DNA of 64,000 nucleotides from Ottowia testudinis (GCF_017498525.1 NZ_CP071796.1:3038001-3102000); one strand, 5' to 3'; shown: positions 9,527-19,424, counted from the stretch's first letter. Made by a program: numbers and translations. Notes: generated by a model not told the origin, from the sequence alone.

Positions 9527-10192
9527 CTACATCAGCATGCTGTTGCGGATCAGCCCGACGGCCAAACCCTCAATCTCAAACGGCTCGCCCGGCTGCACCA
9601 CGATGGTGGGGTAATCCGGGTTTTCGGCATGCAGCTCGATTTGGTTCTTGTGTCGATGAAAACGCTTGACCGTCACGTCATCGCCCAGACGAGCCACCAC
9701 GATCTGACCATTGCGAGCATCTCGCGTCGCCTGCACGGCCAGCAAATCACCGTCCATGATGCCTGCATCGCGCATCGACATGCCGCGCACCCGCAACAGG
9801 TAATCGGGCCGTTGAGCAAACAAGCTGGGCTCCAGGTGATAGGTCTGGTCCACGTGCTCCTGCGCCAGGATGGGCGAGCCGGCCGCCACTCGGCCCACCA
9901 AGGGCAACGCCAGCTGTGCCATGCCCGGCAACGAAAGGCTCATGGCTTCACCACGCATGCCCTGCCGCCCCGCACCTTTCAGCCGGATGCCACGGGACGT
10001 ACCACTCACCAACTCGATCACGCCCTTACGCGCCAAGGCCTGCAGATGTTCCTCGGCCGCATTGGCCGACTTGAACCCCAGCTCAGCTGCAATCTCGGCC
10101 CGCGTGGGCGGCGCGCCCGTGCGGGCAATGGCGTGCTGCACCAATTGAAGTACCTGCTGTTGGCGAGCAGTGAGCTTTGGGCTGTCGATCAT
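9527..10192 (-). CDS. lexA: LexA repressor (SOS response)
   Basis: A 221-residue S24-type repressor. The N-terminal winged HTH spans about residues 1-65 ([20 protein letters not shown]). The self-cleavage site is Ala104-Gly105 in VGRVAAGSP, and the catalytic dyad is Ser139 (RGMSMRDAG) and Lys176 (DDVTVKRF). RecA-stimulated autocleavage relieves repression of DNA-repair genes. Two SOS boxes lie directly upstream, so the gene is autoregulated. Confidence 0.97.
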   Translation of the reverse strand: MIDSPKLTARQQQVLQLVQHAIARTGAPPTRAEIAAELGFKSANAAEEHLQALARKGVIELVSGTSRGIRLKGAGRQGMRGEAMSLSLPGMAQLALPLVGRVAAGSPILAQEHVDQTYHLEPSLFAQRPDYLLRVRGMSMRDAGIMDGDLLAVQATRDARNGQIVVARLGDDVTVKRFHRHKNQIELHAENPDYPTIVVQPGEPFEIEGLAVGLIRNSMLM

Positions 10193-10221
10193 GGGGCCTC
10201 CGGCAAACGGGCTTCAAGGAG

Positions 10222-10256
10222 CTGTGTTGATATCCAGTAACTGTATTTTTACCCAG
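10222..10256 (-). promoter_or_regulatory. Two tandem LexA boxes upstream of lexA
   Basis: Two sequences with the exact CTG-N10-CAG form lie at 10222-10237 (CTGTGTTGATATCCAG) and 10241-10256 (CTGTATTTTTACCCAG), 3 bp apart and 30 bp before the lexA start. The spacing puts them about 1.8 helical turns apart, allowing two LexA dimers. Confidence 0.9.
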
Positions 10257-10348
10257 TTTTCAACACATTGCAAGGCTCGTCCAATGGTTTGTGAAACCAC
10301 GGCCTCGCCTTCCGCGTTTTCGATAGCCAACACATGACTACAAAAGCA

Positions 10349-10381
10349 AAGGGCCCGCCACCGATGAAGTAGCAGGCCCTT
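10349..10381 (-). terminator. Probable terminator behind tRNA-Lys
   Basis: AAGGGCC and GGCCCTT arms (10349-10355, 10375-10381) flank a 19-nt loop 13 bp past the tRNA 3' end. The T-rich tail on the minus strand is interrupted, so strength is uncertain. Confidence 0.5.
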
Positions 10382-10393
10382 GTTCAAGCGATC

Positions 10394-10469
10394 TGGTAGG
10401 ACGTGCAGGATTCGAACCTGCGACCAACGGATTAAAAGTCCGCTGCTCTACCAACTGAGCTAACGTCCC
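10394..10469 (-). tRNA. tRNA-Lys(TTT)
   Basis: A 76-nt cloverleaf on the minus strand starting GGGACGTTAGCTCAG, with anticodon loop CTTTTAA (anticodon TTT), T-arm GGTTCGAATCC and an encoded CCA. It lies between tcdA and lexA. Confidence 0.97.
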
Positions 10470-10509
10470 CCAAGCCGGTTTTCTGAGTAAGCTCAGAAAC
10501 TGGCAAGCC

Positions 10510-11301
10510 TCAAATTATAGCGCGATTTTTGACGCCCGTGTTTGCCAGTTGATCGACCAGCCATCCCGCAGCGCACATCCCGAATGTAGCCGTCACAGCC
10601 ACGCTGGAGCCATAGCCGTGGCAGTTCAATGATCCGTCCACCGCGCTCTCGGTGTCGCAGGCCTCGGGCAAGCGCACGTTTTCGCGGCTGAAGATGGCGG
10701 CGATGCCGATGTGTTGGCCACCAGTTGCCGCCCCATGGTGGCGACGCAGGCGGTAACGCAGCTGTGCGATCAGCGGATCGTGCGTGACATCCGCGATGTC
10801 GGCGATTTCCACCCGTTCAGCATAACGCTTTCCACCCGCGGCGCCGACGGTGATGAAGCGGGTGCCGCTGCCCCGCGCCCACGCGGCCAACGTTACTTTG
10901 GCGGCCATCTGGTCGCACGCGTCGATGACGGCGTCCACCGGCTCCGGCAGCAGTTGTGGCCAGTTGGCGGCTTCGACGAATTCCTCGACCGCATGCACCT
11001 CGCAGCCGGGATGGATTTGCGCGATGCGCTCGCGCATGGCCTGTACCTTGGCCTGGCCCAGGGTGTCGGTGAGCGCGTGAATCTGCCGATTGACGTTGGA
11101 TTCGGCCACGTGATCCAAATCGATCAGCGTCAGGCGCCCGACGCCGCTGCGCGCGAGCGCCTCGGCCGCCCACGAGCCGACACCCCCGATCCCGACGACG
11201 GCGACGTGGGCGTCGCGGATGCGGGCGGCGCCCTGCACGCCATAAAGGCGCGCCAGTCCGCCGAAGCGGCGCTCGACATCGCTTCGCGCCTGCCCCGCCA
11301 T
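10510..11301 (-). CDS. tcdA: tRNA threonylcarbamoyladenosine dehydratase (TcdA/CsdL)
   Basis: A 263-residue E1-like enzyme that uses ATP to cyclise the t6A37 modification of tRNA. The nucleotide-binding motif VVGIGGVGSWAAEALARSG is at about 34-52, followed by the Asp/Arg segment LIDLDHVAESNVNRQIHA. The start MAGQARSDVERRF at 11301 overlaps the stop of the upstream transporter by one base (TGATG), pointing to translational coupling. The longer reading frame upstream runs antisense through that transporter gene and is not used. Confidence 0.92.
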   Translation of the reverse strand: MAGQARSDVERRFGGLARLYGVQGAARIRDAHVAVVGIGGVGSWAAEALARSGVGRLTLIDLDHVAESNVNRQIHALTDTLGQAKVQAMRERIAQIHPGCEVHAVEEFVEAANWPQLLPEPVDAVIDACDQMAAKVTLAAWARGSGTRFITVGAAGGKRYAERVEIADIADVTHDPLIAQLRYRLRRHHGAATGGQHIGIAAIFSRENVRLPEACDTESAVDGSLNCHGYGSSVAVTATFGMCAAGWLVDQLANTGVKNRAII

Positions 11302-12419
11302 CACACCGACCGCTCCAGCCGCCACGTTTGGTATTTCAGCGCCATCACCGCGCCAGCCACAATGCCCAGCACCGCCGTGAAGCTGGTCAGGCTCAGGTTC
11401 GATACGCCGCTCAAGCCCTGCCCGATGCTGCAACCCAGCGCCGTGACGCCGCCCACGCCCATCAGCACGCCGCCGATCAGGTGGTTGGCCAGATCCTCGG
11501 TGGTGCGAAAACCCTCCCAGCGAAACTGCCGCGTCGCCAGCGCATGCGCGGCCGCACCCACGACCACGCCCGCCACCGACGCCACGCCCAGGCTCAGGCG
11601 CTGGCTGCGATCGCTGAAAAAAGTCAACCAGTCCAGGGTGTGCGCCAGCGGGCCGGTAAAGGTCAGCGCCTCCATGCGGCCGCTGCGCGTGGCCAGGTAG
11701 GCCGACTCCAGCGTCTCGGGGTGTTCGGCCACATGACCCGCATGGCCGCTCAGCCACCACATCGCGACCAATACGCCACCCAAGCCCAGTCCGGCCAGCA
11801 GATTCGGGGCATTGATGAAGCCGGGTCCAGACAGCGCCCAAAGCACGAACGGCAAACCGACCAGCACGGCAGCGGCCAGAAGCGTCCAGGGCAACGGCCA
11901 GCCGCCGGCCGACGCCGCCAGATGCCCCAGCGTGGCCGGCCCGTCGAACGACACGAACACGCGATCCACCGTGCGGTCGCGCGCCACCGCCGCGATGCCG
12001 CGCATGGCTGCACTGGCCGACAACGCCATGGCCAAAAAAGCCACCAGCGCCTTCAGATTGCCAGCGCCCATGCGCACCAGCGCCTTACTGCCACAGCCCG
12101 ACGCCAGCACCATGCCGACGCCAAACAGCGCGCCGCCACTCAAGGCCGACAACCACATCCAGCGCGTGCCCGCATACAGCGAATCGGCCGCTTGCACGCA
12201 GCCGGTGGCAACCAGCACGCCAAAGCCGATGGTGCCCACGCCAGCAGCCAGCACCCACTGGCGCAGACGCGTGGCATCGCCCGTGGTCATCAGGTCGGCG
12301 ATGGCGCCCATGGTGCAGTAGCGGGTGCGGTGCACGATGGCGCCAAACAGCACCGACAGCGCAAACGCGCCCAGCAGCACGGTGGTGGTGAGCCGGTCGA
12401 TTTCTTGCGCATCAAGCAT
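11301..12419 (-). CDS. YeeE/YedE family sulfur-compound transporter
   Basis: A 372-residue inner-membrane protein with about nine hydrophobic segments. The family signatures are present: HRTRYCTMGAIADL (about 31-44), ATGCVQAAD, LASGCGSKALVRMGAGNLKA, and a mirrored C-terminal ALGCSIGQGLSGVSNLS. Conserved cysteines in these loops relay thiosulfate in the characterised homologue TsuA (YeeE). The protein is coupled to tcdA by a one-base overlap. A thiosulfate or related sulfur substrate is likely but not certain. Confidence 0.88.
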   Translation of the reverse strand: MLDAQEIDRLTTTVLLGAFALSVLFGAIVHRTRYCTMGAIADLMTTGDATRLRQWVLAAGVGTIGFGVLVATGCVQAADSLYAGTRWMWLSALSGGALFGVGMVLASGCGSKALVRMGAGNLKALVAFLAMALSASAAMRGIAAVARDRTVDRVFVSFDGPATLGHLAASAGGWPLPWTLLAAAVLVGLPFVLWALSGPGFINAPNLLAGLGLGGVLVAMWWLSGHAGHVAEHPETLESAYLATRSGRMEALTFTGPLAHTLDWLTFFSDRSQRLSLGVASVAGVVVGAAAHALATRQFRWEGFRTTEDLANHLIGGVLMGVGGVTALGCSIGQGLSGVSNLSLTSFTAVLGIVAGAVMALKYQTWRLERSV

Positions 12420-12480
12420 GGGGCGCGATTCTATTGAACCCCCTCGGCGGCTACAGCAGGCCCGCTTGGGCTTTCGGTCA

Positions 12481-12540
12481 ATACTATCTTTATGATAGCT
12501 GCTTGCGCTTTTCAGACAAGCGCTAGAGACCCTTTTGATT
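12481..12540. repeat. Family intergenic repeat (copy 4)
   Basis: ATACTATCTTTATGATAGCT then GCTTGCGCTTTTCAGACAAG, with tail TTTTGATTGAT. It occupies the divergent gap (12420-12661) between the transporter and valS; I see no other feature there. Confidence 0.85.
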
Positions 12541-12661
12541 GATATCTATCCGAACCGGCATACCGCGGCCCAGACACGCCGCGCCGCTAAAATCAACGGT
12601 TTCGCCCAACGGGCGCAGCACGTGCCAAGCGCACCCCTTCGCGGATTGTCCGCCCAACGAT

Positions 12662-15541
12662 ATGTCTGAACCGCTTTCGCAGCCGGGGCTTGCGTCCCTG
12701 TCCAAATCCTTCGAGCCCGCCGCCATCGAGGCGGCGTGGGGCCCCGCGTGGGAGCAGGCTGGCCTGGGCAGGGCCGGCTACCGTGGCAGCGGCGAGCCGA
12801 GCGCTGAGGCCGCCGCCCAGGGCGACAACTTCGCCATACAGCTGCCGCCGCCCAACGTCACCGGCACGCTGCACATGGGGCACGCGTTCAACCAGACCAT
12901 CATGGACAGCCTGACGCGCTACCACCGCATGCGGGGCTACAACACCGCGTGGATCCCCGGCACCGACCACGCCGGCATCGCCACGCAGATCGTGGTTGAG
13001 CGCCAATTGCAAGCGCAGGGCCAGAGCCGGCATGACCTGGGCCGCACGAACTTCGTCGCCCGCGTGTGGGATTGGAAGCAGCAATCCGGCGATACCATCA
13101 CGCGCCAGATGCGCCGCATGGGTGCCAGCGTCGATTGGAGCCGCGAATACTTCACCATGGACGACAAACTGTCCAAGGTGGTCACCGAAACCTTCGTGCG
13201 GCTGTACGAACAGGGGCTGATCTACCGCGGCAAGCGGCTGGTCAACTGGGATCCTGAGCTGAAAACCGCTGTGTCCGACCTGGAAGTCGAAAGCGCGGAG
13301 GAAGACGGCTTCTTGTGGCACATCGCCTACCCCCTGGCTGATGGCAGCGGCGAGAAGCTGGTCGTGGCCACCACGCGCCCCGAGACCATGCTGGGCGATG
13401 TCGCCGTCATGGTGCACCCCGAGGACGAGCGCTACCAGCACCTGATTGGCAAGAAGGTGACGCTGCCGCTGGTGGGCCGGGAGATCCCAGTGATTGCCGA
13501 CGGCTACGTGGACAAGGACTTCGGCACCGGCGTCGTCAAGGTCACGCCCGCGCACGATGCCAACGACTACGCCGTGGGCCAGCGCCATGGCTTGCCGATG
13601 ATCGGCGTGCTGAATCTGGATGCGACCATCAACGACAACGCGCCGGAAAAGTACCGCAACCTGGATCGCTTCGACGCCCGCAAAACCATCGTCGCCGACC
13701 TTGACGCGCAGGGCCTGCTGATCGAGACCAGGAAACACAAGCTGATGGTCCCGCGCTGTGCCCGCACCGGCCAGATCATCGAGCCGATGCTGACCGACCA
13801 GTGGTTCGTGGCCATGAGCAAGCCCGACGAAACGGGCAAAAGCATCGCACAGAAAGCCATTGATGCCGTGCAGACCGGCGCCGTGCGCTTTGTGCCCGAA
13901 AACTGGGTCAACACCTACAACCAGTGGATGAACAACATCCAGGACTGGACCATCAGCCGCCAGCTCTGGTGGGGCCACCAGATCCCTGCCTGGTACGGCG
14001 AAGATGGTTCAATTTTTGTAGCGCGCAACGAAGAAGAGGCGCGCGGGGTGGCCCAAAAATCAGGTTACACCGGTGCGCTGACGCGCGATCCGGACGTGCT
14101 CGACACCTGGTATTCATCCGCGCTGGTGCCCTTCTCTTCGCTCGGCTGGCCCGAAAAAACCGAAGACCTGTCGCTCTACCTGCCCTCGTCCGTGCTGGTC
14201 ACCGGCCACGACATCATCTTCTTCTGGGTCGCCCGGATGATCATGATCACGACGCACTTCACCGGCCAAGTGCCATTCAAGGACGTGTATATCCACGGCC
14301 TGGTGCTCGACGCGCACGGCAAGAAGATGAGCAAGAGCGAGGGCAACGTGCTCGACCCGGTCGACTTGATCGACGGCATCGCGCTCGAGCCCCTGCTCGA
14401 AAAACGCACCACCGGCCTGCGCAAGCCCGAAACGGCGCCGAAGGTGCGCGAAAACACGAAGAAAGAATTCCCCGACGGCATTCCTGGCTACGGCGCCGAC
14501 GCGCTGCGATTCACCTTCGCCGCCATGGCCACGCTGGGGCGCACCGTCAACTTCGACAGCAAGCGCTGCGAGGGCTACCGCAACTTCTGCAACAAGCTGT
14601 GGAACGCCAGCCGCTTTGTTCTGATGAATTGCGAAGGCCACGACTGCGGCATCGAGGGCGATACGGCGACCGAGCGCTCCGCCGCCGACCGCTGGATCGT
14701 CAGCCGCCTGCAAAAGACCGAGGCAGCGGCCGAGAAAGGCTTTGCCGACTACCGCCTCGACAGCGTCGCCAATACGCTGTACGACTTCGTCTGGAACGAG
14801 TATTGCGACTGGTACCTGGAAATCGCCAAGGTCCAGATCCAGACCGGCACGCCCGCACAGCAGCGTGCTACGCGCCGCACGCTGGTGCGTGTGCTCGAAG
14901 CCATTCTGCGGCTGGCGCACCCGGTCATCCCGTTCGTGACCGAGGCCCTTTGGCAGGCCGTGGCGCCCGTGGCGGGCAAAACGCCCGCCACTTCCGAAAC
15001 ACCGGGCAACACAGGCGCTTCGATTGCCGTGGCACCCTACCCTGCCGCGCAGGCCGCCAACATCGATGAAGCCGCTGAAGGCGAGATCGCGCGCCTGAAA
15101 GCCCTGGTCGATGCCTGCCGCAACCTGCGCGGCGAGATGAACGTCTCGCCCGCGCAGCGCCTGCCGCTCTACGCCGTGGGCGATGCCGGCTTCATCCGCG
15201 CCCACGCGCCGGTGCTGCAGGCGCTGGCGAAACTGTCCGAGGTGAAGGTATTCGACAGCGAGGCCGACTGGGCGCAGGCCGCGGGGGCGGCGCCGGTCGC
15301 CGTGGCCGGCGATGCGCGGCTGGCGCTGTTCATGGAGATCGACGTGGCCGCCGAGAAGGCGCGATTGGGCAAGGAAATCTCGCGGCTGGAAGGCGAAATC
15401 GCCAAGGCCAACGGCAAGCTGGGCAATCAGGCCTTCGTCGCCAAGGCCCCGCCCGCCGTGATCGACCAGGAGAAAAAGCGCGTGACCGACTTCACGACCG
15501 CGCTCGACAAGCTCCAAGAGCAACTCAAGCGCCTGGGTTGA
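12662..15541 (+). CDS. valS: Valine--tRNA ligase
   Basis: A 959-residue class Ia aminoacyl-tRNA synthetase. The start [15 protein letters not shown] at 12662 is chosen because the upstream extension is non-coding. Signatures are [16 protein letters not shown] (HIGH motif as HMGH, about residues 62-77), [18 protein letters not shown], and [14 protein letters not shown] (KMSKS). The C-terminal coiled-coil arm typical of ValRS follows ([20 protein letters not shown]). It charges tRNA-Val and edits mischarged threonine through the CP1 domain. Confidence 0.97.
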   Translation: MSEPLSQPGLASLSKSFEPAAIEAAWGPAWEQAGLGRAGYRGSGEPSAEAAAQGDNFAIQLPPPNVTGTLHMGHAFNQTIMDSLTRYHRMRGYNTAWIPGTDHAGIATQIVVERQLQAQGQSRHDLGRTNFVARVWDWKQQSGDTITRQMRRMGASVDWSREYFTMDDKLSKVVTETFVRLYEQGLIYRGKRLVNWDPELKTAVSDLEVESAEEDGFLWHIAYPLADGSGEKLVVATTRPETMLGDVAVMVHPEDERYQHLIGKKVTLPLVGREIPVIADGYVDKDFGTGVVKVTPAHDANDYAVGQRHGLPMIGVLNLDATINDNAPEKYRNLDRFDARKTIVADLDAQGLLIETRKHKLMVPRCARTGQIIEPMLTDQWFVAMSKPDETGKSIAQKAIDAVQTGAVRFVPENWVNTYNQWMNNIQDWTISRQLWWGHQIPAWYGEDGSIFVARNEEEARGVAQKSGYTGALTRDPDVLDTWYSSALVPFSSLGWPEKTEDLSLYLPSSVLVTGHDIIFFWVARMIMITTHFTGQVPFKDVYIHGLVLDAHGKKMSKSEGNVLDPVDLIDGIALEPLLEKRTTGLRKPETAPKVRENTKKEFPDGIPGYGADALRFTFAAMATLGRTVNFDSKRCEGYRNFCNKLWNASRFVLMNCEGHDCGIEGDTATERSAADRWIVSRLQKTEAAAEKGFADYRLDSVANTLYDFVWNEYCDWYLEIAKVQIQTGTPAQQRATRRTLVRVLEAILRLAHPVIPFVTEALWQAVAPVAGKTPATSETPGNTGASIAVAPYPAAQAANIDEAAEGEIARLKALVDACRNLRGEMNVSPAQRLPLYAVGDAGFIRAHAPVLQALAKLSEVKVFDSEADWAQAAGAAPVAVAGDARLALFMEIDVAAEKARLGKEISRLEGEIAKANGKLGNQAFVAKAPPAVIDQEKKRVTDFTTALDKLQEQLKRLG

Positions 15542-15596
15542 TATCAAAAACAGAGCTGCTTGCGCTTGCCAGTCAAAGATTTCGGGCGATTTGAGC
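15541..15596. repeat. Family intergenic repeat (copy 5, degenerate)
   Basis: ATCAAAAACAGAGCTGCTTG then GCGCTTGCCAGTCAAAGA. The CAAGCGC arm is degraded. It begins at the last base of the valS stop codon. Confidence 0.65.
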
Positions 15597-15654
15597 TAAA
15601 AACCGCTGCTGGAGAAGCGCGCGTCACCATCAAAAAGTGAACCACCCGTCTTGC

Positions 15655-15801
15655 GATCTCGGCGTGGGGCGGCCGGGAAGCGGACGCGAAGGGGCTGCAA
15701 GGCGTGAGCCGCGCAGGCAATGGCTGGTGCCATTGACAAGAAACGCAACGCCGCAACCCGCCCCACCCACGCTCACACGACGGTGGCGAGATCGTCGACA
15801 G
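15655..15801. repeat. Diverged ~150-bp dispersed repeat, copy B
   Basis: The partner of the element at 8749-8899. It starts GATCTCGGCGTGGGGCGGCC and ends ATCGTCGACAG, just short of the next minus-strand gene. No convincing gene is contained in it. Confidence 0.6.
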
Positions 15802-15805
15802 CCTT

Positions 15806-16771
15806 TCAGGCCAGCGGCATTGGCTCGCTGTCCAGCGGCCCGGCCTGACCTCGGGTCTCGGCCATCGCCAGCGTCTCGTGAATGCGGTCCGCCAGGTACC
15901 AACTGCCGCGCAGCTGCGACTCCTGTGTGAACGGGGCCAGGCGTGGCGTGATCCGCACGCCCGGCAACTGGCGCAGCGGCAGATCGGGCGCGCTCAGTTG
16001 CTCGTCGTCGCTGTCCATCCAAAAGGCGCCGATGCGGCCCGACTCGACCGCGTCGGCCAACGCCGTCAGATCGAACAGCGACGGCCGGCTGATGCTGGTC
16101 CACAACTGTCCCGGCTTGCAACTGGCCAGCACGCGCTCGCCCACCAGCCCCCGGTAGCGCGAGGCGTAAATGGTCTGCATGGCCACCGCGTCGGCGATTT
16201 CCAGCATCTCATTCATCGCCATCGGCTGCACACCCAGGCGGCGCCACAAATCGGCGTTGCGGTGCACCGCGGGGTCGTAGCCGACCACGCGCACCCCCAG
16301 CGGAACGAGCATGGTGGCCAGCACGTGCGCCGGCGGCGACATGCCGAACAGGCCGATCACGCTGTCGTTGATCTCGCGCCCGGGCCACCCGCGCGGCCCC
16401 GGCGCCGGTGCCAACGGCTGGCCGGTGGCGCGGAACAGCCGCAGCAGCGCCGACAACTGATGCTCGGCGCTGGCGCGCACGGTGGCGCTGGACGCCTGGA
16501 TCACGCGCACGCGGCGCTTCTGGCAGGCTTCAAAGTCGATGTTCTCGGTGCCGTCGTGGATGCGGCCCACAGCCACCAGGCGCGGCGCGCCCTCAAGCAA
16601 CTGGCGGTTGATCTTCAGGCTGGGCGGCGCCACCAGCGCATCCACCTCATGCAGCTGAGCGTCCAGCAGCGAAGGGGCGTCCAGCAGCTCTGGCCGATAA
16701 TCAACCTGATGCCGCGCCGCCAGCCATTGGCGTGCGTCGGAGGCCAAATCCTCCAGCAGGAGAATGTTCAA
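15806..16771 (-). CDS. 2-hydroxyacid dehydrogenase homologue with degraded catalytic motifs
   Basis: A 321-residue protein with the two-domain layout of phosphoglycerate dehydrogenases (N-terminal MNILLLEDLASDARQW, then a dimerisation and Rossmann-like region). The nucleotide motif is GLFGMSPPAHVLATM instead of GxGxxG. The segment holding the catalytic Arg reads TSISRPSLFDL. The expected terminal His is replaced: TPRLAPFT appears where TPHxA or TPHxG is normal. The length and fold pattern remain, so this is not simple decay. It may be non-enzymatic or have another role. Confidence 0.75.
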   Translation of the reverse strand: MNILLLEDLASDARQWLAARHQVDYRPELLDAPSLLDAQLHEVDALVAPPSLKINRQLLEGAPRLVAVGRIHDGTENIDFEACQKRRVRVIQASSATVRASAEHQLSALLRLFRATGQPLAPAPGPRGWPGREINDSVIGLFGMSPPAHVLATMLVPLGVRVVGYDPAVHRNADLWRRLGVQPMAMNEMLEIADAVAMQTIYASRYRGLVGERVLASCKPGQLWTSISRPSLFDLTALADAVESGRIGAFWMDSDDEQLSAPDLPLRQLPGVRITPRLAPFTQESQLRGSWYLADRIHETLAMAETRGQAGPLDSEPMPLA

Positions 16772-16874
16772 GCTTGTCCCTCACTGATCGATGGGGTTGC
16801 GCAGCGAGCACACGGCTGCCTGAGCCGCAGCCATCGTGAGCACACCGTTCGGCACTTTACCCGTTTTCGATTCC

Positions 16875-17762
16875 ATGCCCGCTTCCCGCCAAGTTCTCAC
16901 CGCCGTGTTCCCCGTCGCCGGTCTCGGCACGCGTTTTCTGCCCGCGACCAAAGCCAGTCCGAAAGAGATGCTGCCCATCGTCGACAAGCCGCTGATCCAA
17001 TATGCGGTGGAAGAAGCCTACGCCGCTGGCGTGCGCCACATGGTGTTCGTCACCGGGCGCAGCAAGCGTGCCATCGAAGACCATTTCGACACCGCCTACG
17101 AGCTGGAAAGCGAGCTGGAGGCCGCCGGCAAGATCGCGTTGCTGGAGGTGGTGCGCGATGTATCGCCGCACGACATGGACTGCACCTACGTGCGCCAGCC
17201 GCGCTCGCTGGGCCTGGGGCATGCCGTGCTGTGCGCCGCGCACATCGTCGGCGATCAGCCCTTTGCCGTGCTGCTGGCCGACGACCTGATGGTGGGCCCG
17301 CCGGGCGGCCAGCCGGTGCTGGCGCAGATGACCGCAGCGTTTGCGTCGCTGGGGCATTCGCTGCTGGCGGTGCAGGAAGTGCCCGAGGACCAGGTGCGCC
17401 GCTACGGCATCGTGGCTGGCGTGCCGGCTGGCGAGCGGCTGATGCGCCTCGAGCGCATCGTCGAAAAGCCGGCGCCCGAGGCCGCGCCCTCGCGCATGGG
17501 CGTGGCGGGCCGCTACATTCTCACGCCGCGCATTTTCGATGAGATTCGCCAGCAGACACCCGGCGCCGGCGGAGAGATCCAACTCACCGACGCGATTGCT
17601 CGATTGATGGACAAAGAGCCTGTTAGCGCTTACCAATACAGCGGCAAGCGCTATGATTGCGGTAGCAAGGAGGGTTTTTTGCAGGCCACCGTGGAGCTGG
17701 CCTTGAAGCACCCGGAAATGGGAGCGCCTTTCCGCGATTACCTGAAGGCGCTGAGCCTGTAG
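16875..17762 (+). CDS. galU: UTP--glucose-1-phosphate uridylyltransferase
   Basis: A 295-residue nucleotidyltransferase producing UDP-glucose for envelope polysaccharides. The start [16 protein letters not shown] at 16875 gives the standard N-terminus, with the signature [20 protein letters not shown] at about 16-35. [16 protein letters not shown] follows, and [16 protein letters not shown] and [13 protein letters not shown] lie in the C-terminal half. The gene ends 1 bp before the convergent sulfurtransferase gene. Confidence 0.95.
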   Translation: MPASRQVLTAVFPVAGLGTRFLPATKASPKEMLPIVDKPLIQYAVEEAYAAGVRHMVFVTGRSKRAIEDHFDTAYELESELEAAGKIALLEVVRDVSPHDMDCTYVRQPRSLGLGHAVLCAAHIVGDQPFAVLLADDLMVGPPGGQPVLAQMTAAFASLGHSLLAVQEVPEDQVRRYGIVAGVPAGERLMRLERIVEKPAPEAAPSRMGVAGRYILTPRIFDEIRQQTPGAGGEIQLTDAIARLMDKEPVSAYQYSGKRYDCGSKEGFLQATVELALKHPEMGAPFRDYLKALSL

Positions 17763-17763
17763 T

Positions 17764-18621
17764 TCAGTCCGCGCCCGTGGCGATCGGTGCGCCCGGCTGC
17801 GCGCTCCACTCGCTCCACGATCCGGGGTACAGCGCGGCGCCGGGCAGGCCCGCCACCTCCATCGCCAGCAGGTTGTGGCACGCGGTCACGCCCGAGCCGC
17901 ACTGGTGGATCACCTCAGCGGCTGCGCGCCCCCCCGTGACGGCGTCGAATGCCTGCCGCAGTTGCACCGCCGGCTTGAAGCGGCCGTCGGCCGCCAGGTT
18001 GTCGCGGAACAGCCGGTTGCGGGCGCCTGGAATGTGCCCGCCGATGGCGTCCAGCGTCTCGTTCTCGCCGCGAAAGCGGTCCGGCGCGCGGGCATCGAGC
18101 ACCAGGCGCTGCCGGGTGTCGATGTTGGCCTTGACGGCGTCGTAATCGACGGTGCGCACCGGCGGCGCGCGCAGGGTGAAGGCGCCAGGCGCCGGCGCGG
18201 GTGGCGCCTGGCTCTGCAGCGCGTGACCGGCGGCTTTCCACGCGGCCAGGCCGCCATCGAGCACCGCCACCGCGGCGTGACCGGCCCAGCGCAGCATCCA
18301 CCACAGGCGCGCGGCGTACATGCCGCCGGCGTTGTCGTAAGCCACCACCTGGGTGTCGTTGTGAAGCCCCAGCGCCGCCATGGCCTGCGCGAAGCGCTCT
18401 TTTTCTGGGAGCGGATGACGCCCATTGCGCCCGGTCTTGGCGCCGCTCAGCGTATGGTCGAGGTGCACGTAGAAGGCACCCGGAATGTGGCCCGCGTCAT
18501 ACGCGCGCTGGCCCGCGTCGCCATCGGTCAGCTCGAAGCCGCAGTCGAGCACCACGGGCGGCGTGGCGCTGTGCAACGCGGCCAGCAGATGATCGACGGA
18601 GATCAAGGTGGTGTAAGTCAT
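17764..18621 (-). CDS. sseA: 3-mercaptopyruvate/thiosulfate sulfurtransferase
   Basis: A 285-residue double-rhodanese protein. The first domain contains DCGFELTDGDAGQRAYDAGH and the HPLPEKERFAQAM linker. The second carries the active-site loop CGSGVTACHN (about 236-245), whose CGSGVTA form favours 3-mercaptopyruvate over thiosulfate. It transfers sulfur to thiol or cyanide acceptors. It sits 8 bp behind a TusA-like sulfur carrier and downstream of Nudix and cysM on the same strand. The start at MTYTTLISVDHLL is preferred over an upstream alternative. Confidence 0.9.
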   Translation of the reverse strand: MTYTTLISVDHLLAALHSATPPVVLDCGFELTDGDAGQRAYDAGHIPGAFYVHLDHTLSGAKTGRNGRHPLPEKERFAQAMAALGLHNDTQVVAYDNAGGMYAARLWWMLRWAGHAAVAVLDGGLAAWKAAGHALQSQAPPAPAPGAFTLRAPPVRTVDYDAVKANIDTRQRLVLDARAPDRFRGENETLDAIGGHIPGARNRLFRDNLAADGRFKPAVQLRQAFDAVTGGRAAAEVIHQCGSGVTACHNLLAMEVAGLPGAALYPGSWSEWSAQPGAPIATGAD

Positions 18622-18629
18622 GGATGCCC

Positions 18630-18857
18630 TCATCGCCTGCGCAGCACGTGCGCGGTGGTGTCGCCTTCGGTCGTTTGTTCGACCAGCTCGTTGCCGGTCT
18701 GCTTGGCAAAGGCCTGAAAGTCGCGCAGCGCGCCGCCGTCGGTGGACAGCACCTTCAGCAACTGACCGCTTTGCAGTTCAGCCAGCGCCTTCTTGGCCTT
18801 CAAAATCGGCAGTGGGCAGTTCAGGCCACGTGCGTCGACTTCCTTCACGATGTCCAT
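18630..18857 (-). CDS. TusA-family sulfur carrier protein
   Basis: A 75-residue protein, MDIVKEVDARGLNCPLPILK. The CPxP motif (CPLP, Cys14) is the persulfide-carrying cysteine, and the rest matches the two-layer TusA fold in size. It would relay sulfur from rhodanese or cysteine desulfurase enzymes. Placement 8 bp upstream of the sulfurtransferase gene makes that enzyme a natural partner. Confidence 0.9.
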   Translation of the reverse strand: MDIVKEVDARGLNCPLPILKAKKALAELQSGQLLKVLSTDGGALRDFQAFAKQTGNELVEQTTEGDTTAHVLRRR

Positions 18858-18871
18858 GATTCGATCCTCGT

Positions 18872-19420
18872 TCAGTCCAAGCCACGCCGCCGCTCGGCGT
18901 TTTCTTCCGCCGTGAAAAACACCGGCTCGTGCCCGCGCGTGCGCAGCCAGTCGGCCAGCGCGTAGCCAGTGCCCGCAGGCCAGCATTTCAGGTCGGGCGG
19001 ATCGTACAAGCGCCAGTCGACCAGCTCGGGCGAGAGGCGCACCTCGCCTTCGCACACGGCGTGGAAGGCGATGATGACCTGGTTCATGCGCTGAAAGTCG
19101 TACACGCCGACCAGGCCCAGTGATTGCACGTCCAGATTCGTTTCTTCCTTCACCTCGCGCGCGATGCCCTCTTGCGGCGTTTCGCCCGCCTCCATGAAGC
19201 CGGTGATCAGCGCGAACATCTTGGCCGGCCAGGCGGCGTTGCGCGCCAGCAGCACCTGGCCGCGGTATTCGACGATGGCCGCCAGCACCGGCGTGGGGTT
19301 GTTCCAATGCGTGAAGCCGCAGGCCGGGCAACGCAGGCGCTCCACGATGCCGCTGTCCTCCTGCTGGGGCAGCATTTCAAGCGGCGCCGCGCATTGGGGG
19401 CAATAGTTCCAGCGGGTCAT
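18872..19420 (-). CDS. Zinc-ribbon Nudix hydrolase (NudC-like)
   Basis: A 182-residue protein with an N-terminal zinc ribbon (CPQC at 7-10 and CPAC near 31-34) followed by a Nudix domain. The Nudix box GFMEAGETPQEGIAREVKEE (about 73-92) keeps the metal-binding Glu residues, although the usual Gly after EE is Asn. The layout matches NADH-pyrophosphatase-type enzymes, but the protein is shorter than NudC (~260 aa) and lacks its N-terminal domain. The substrate is probably a dinucleotide. Confidence 0.87.
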   Translation of the reverse strand: MTRWNYCPQCAAPLEMLPQQEDSGIVERLRCPACGFTHWNNPTPVLAAIVEYRGQVLLARNAAWPAKMFALITGFMEAGETPQEGIAREVKEETNLDVQSLGLVGVYDFQRMNQVIIAFHAVCEGEVRLSPELVDWRLYDPPDLKCWPAGTGYALADWLRTRGHEPVFFTAEENAERRRGLD

Positions 19421-19424
19421 TTGC

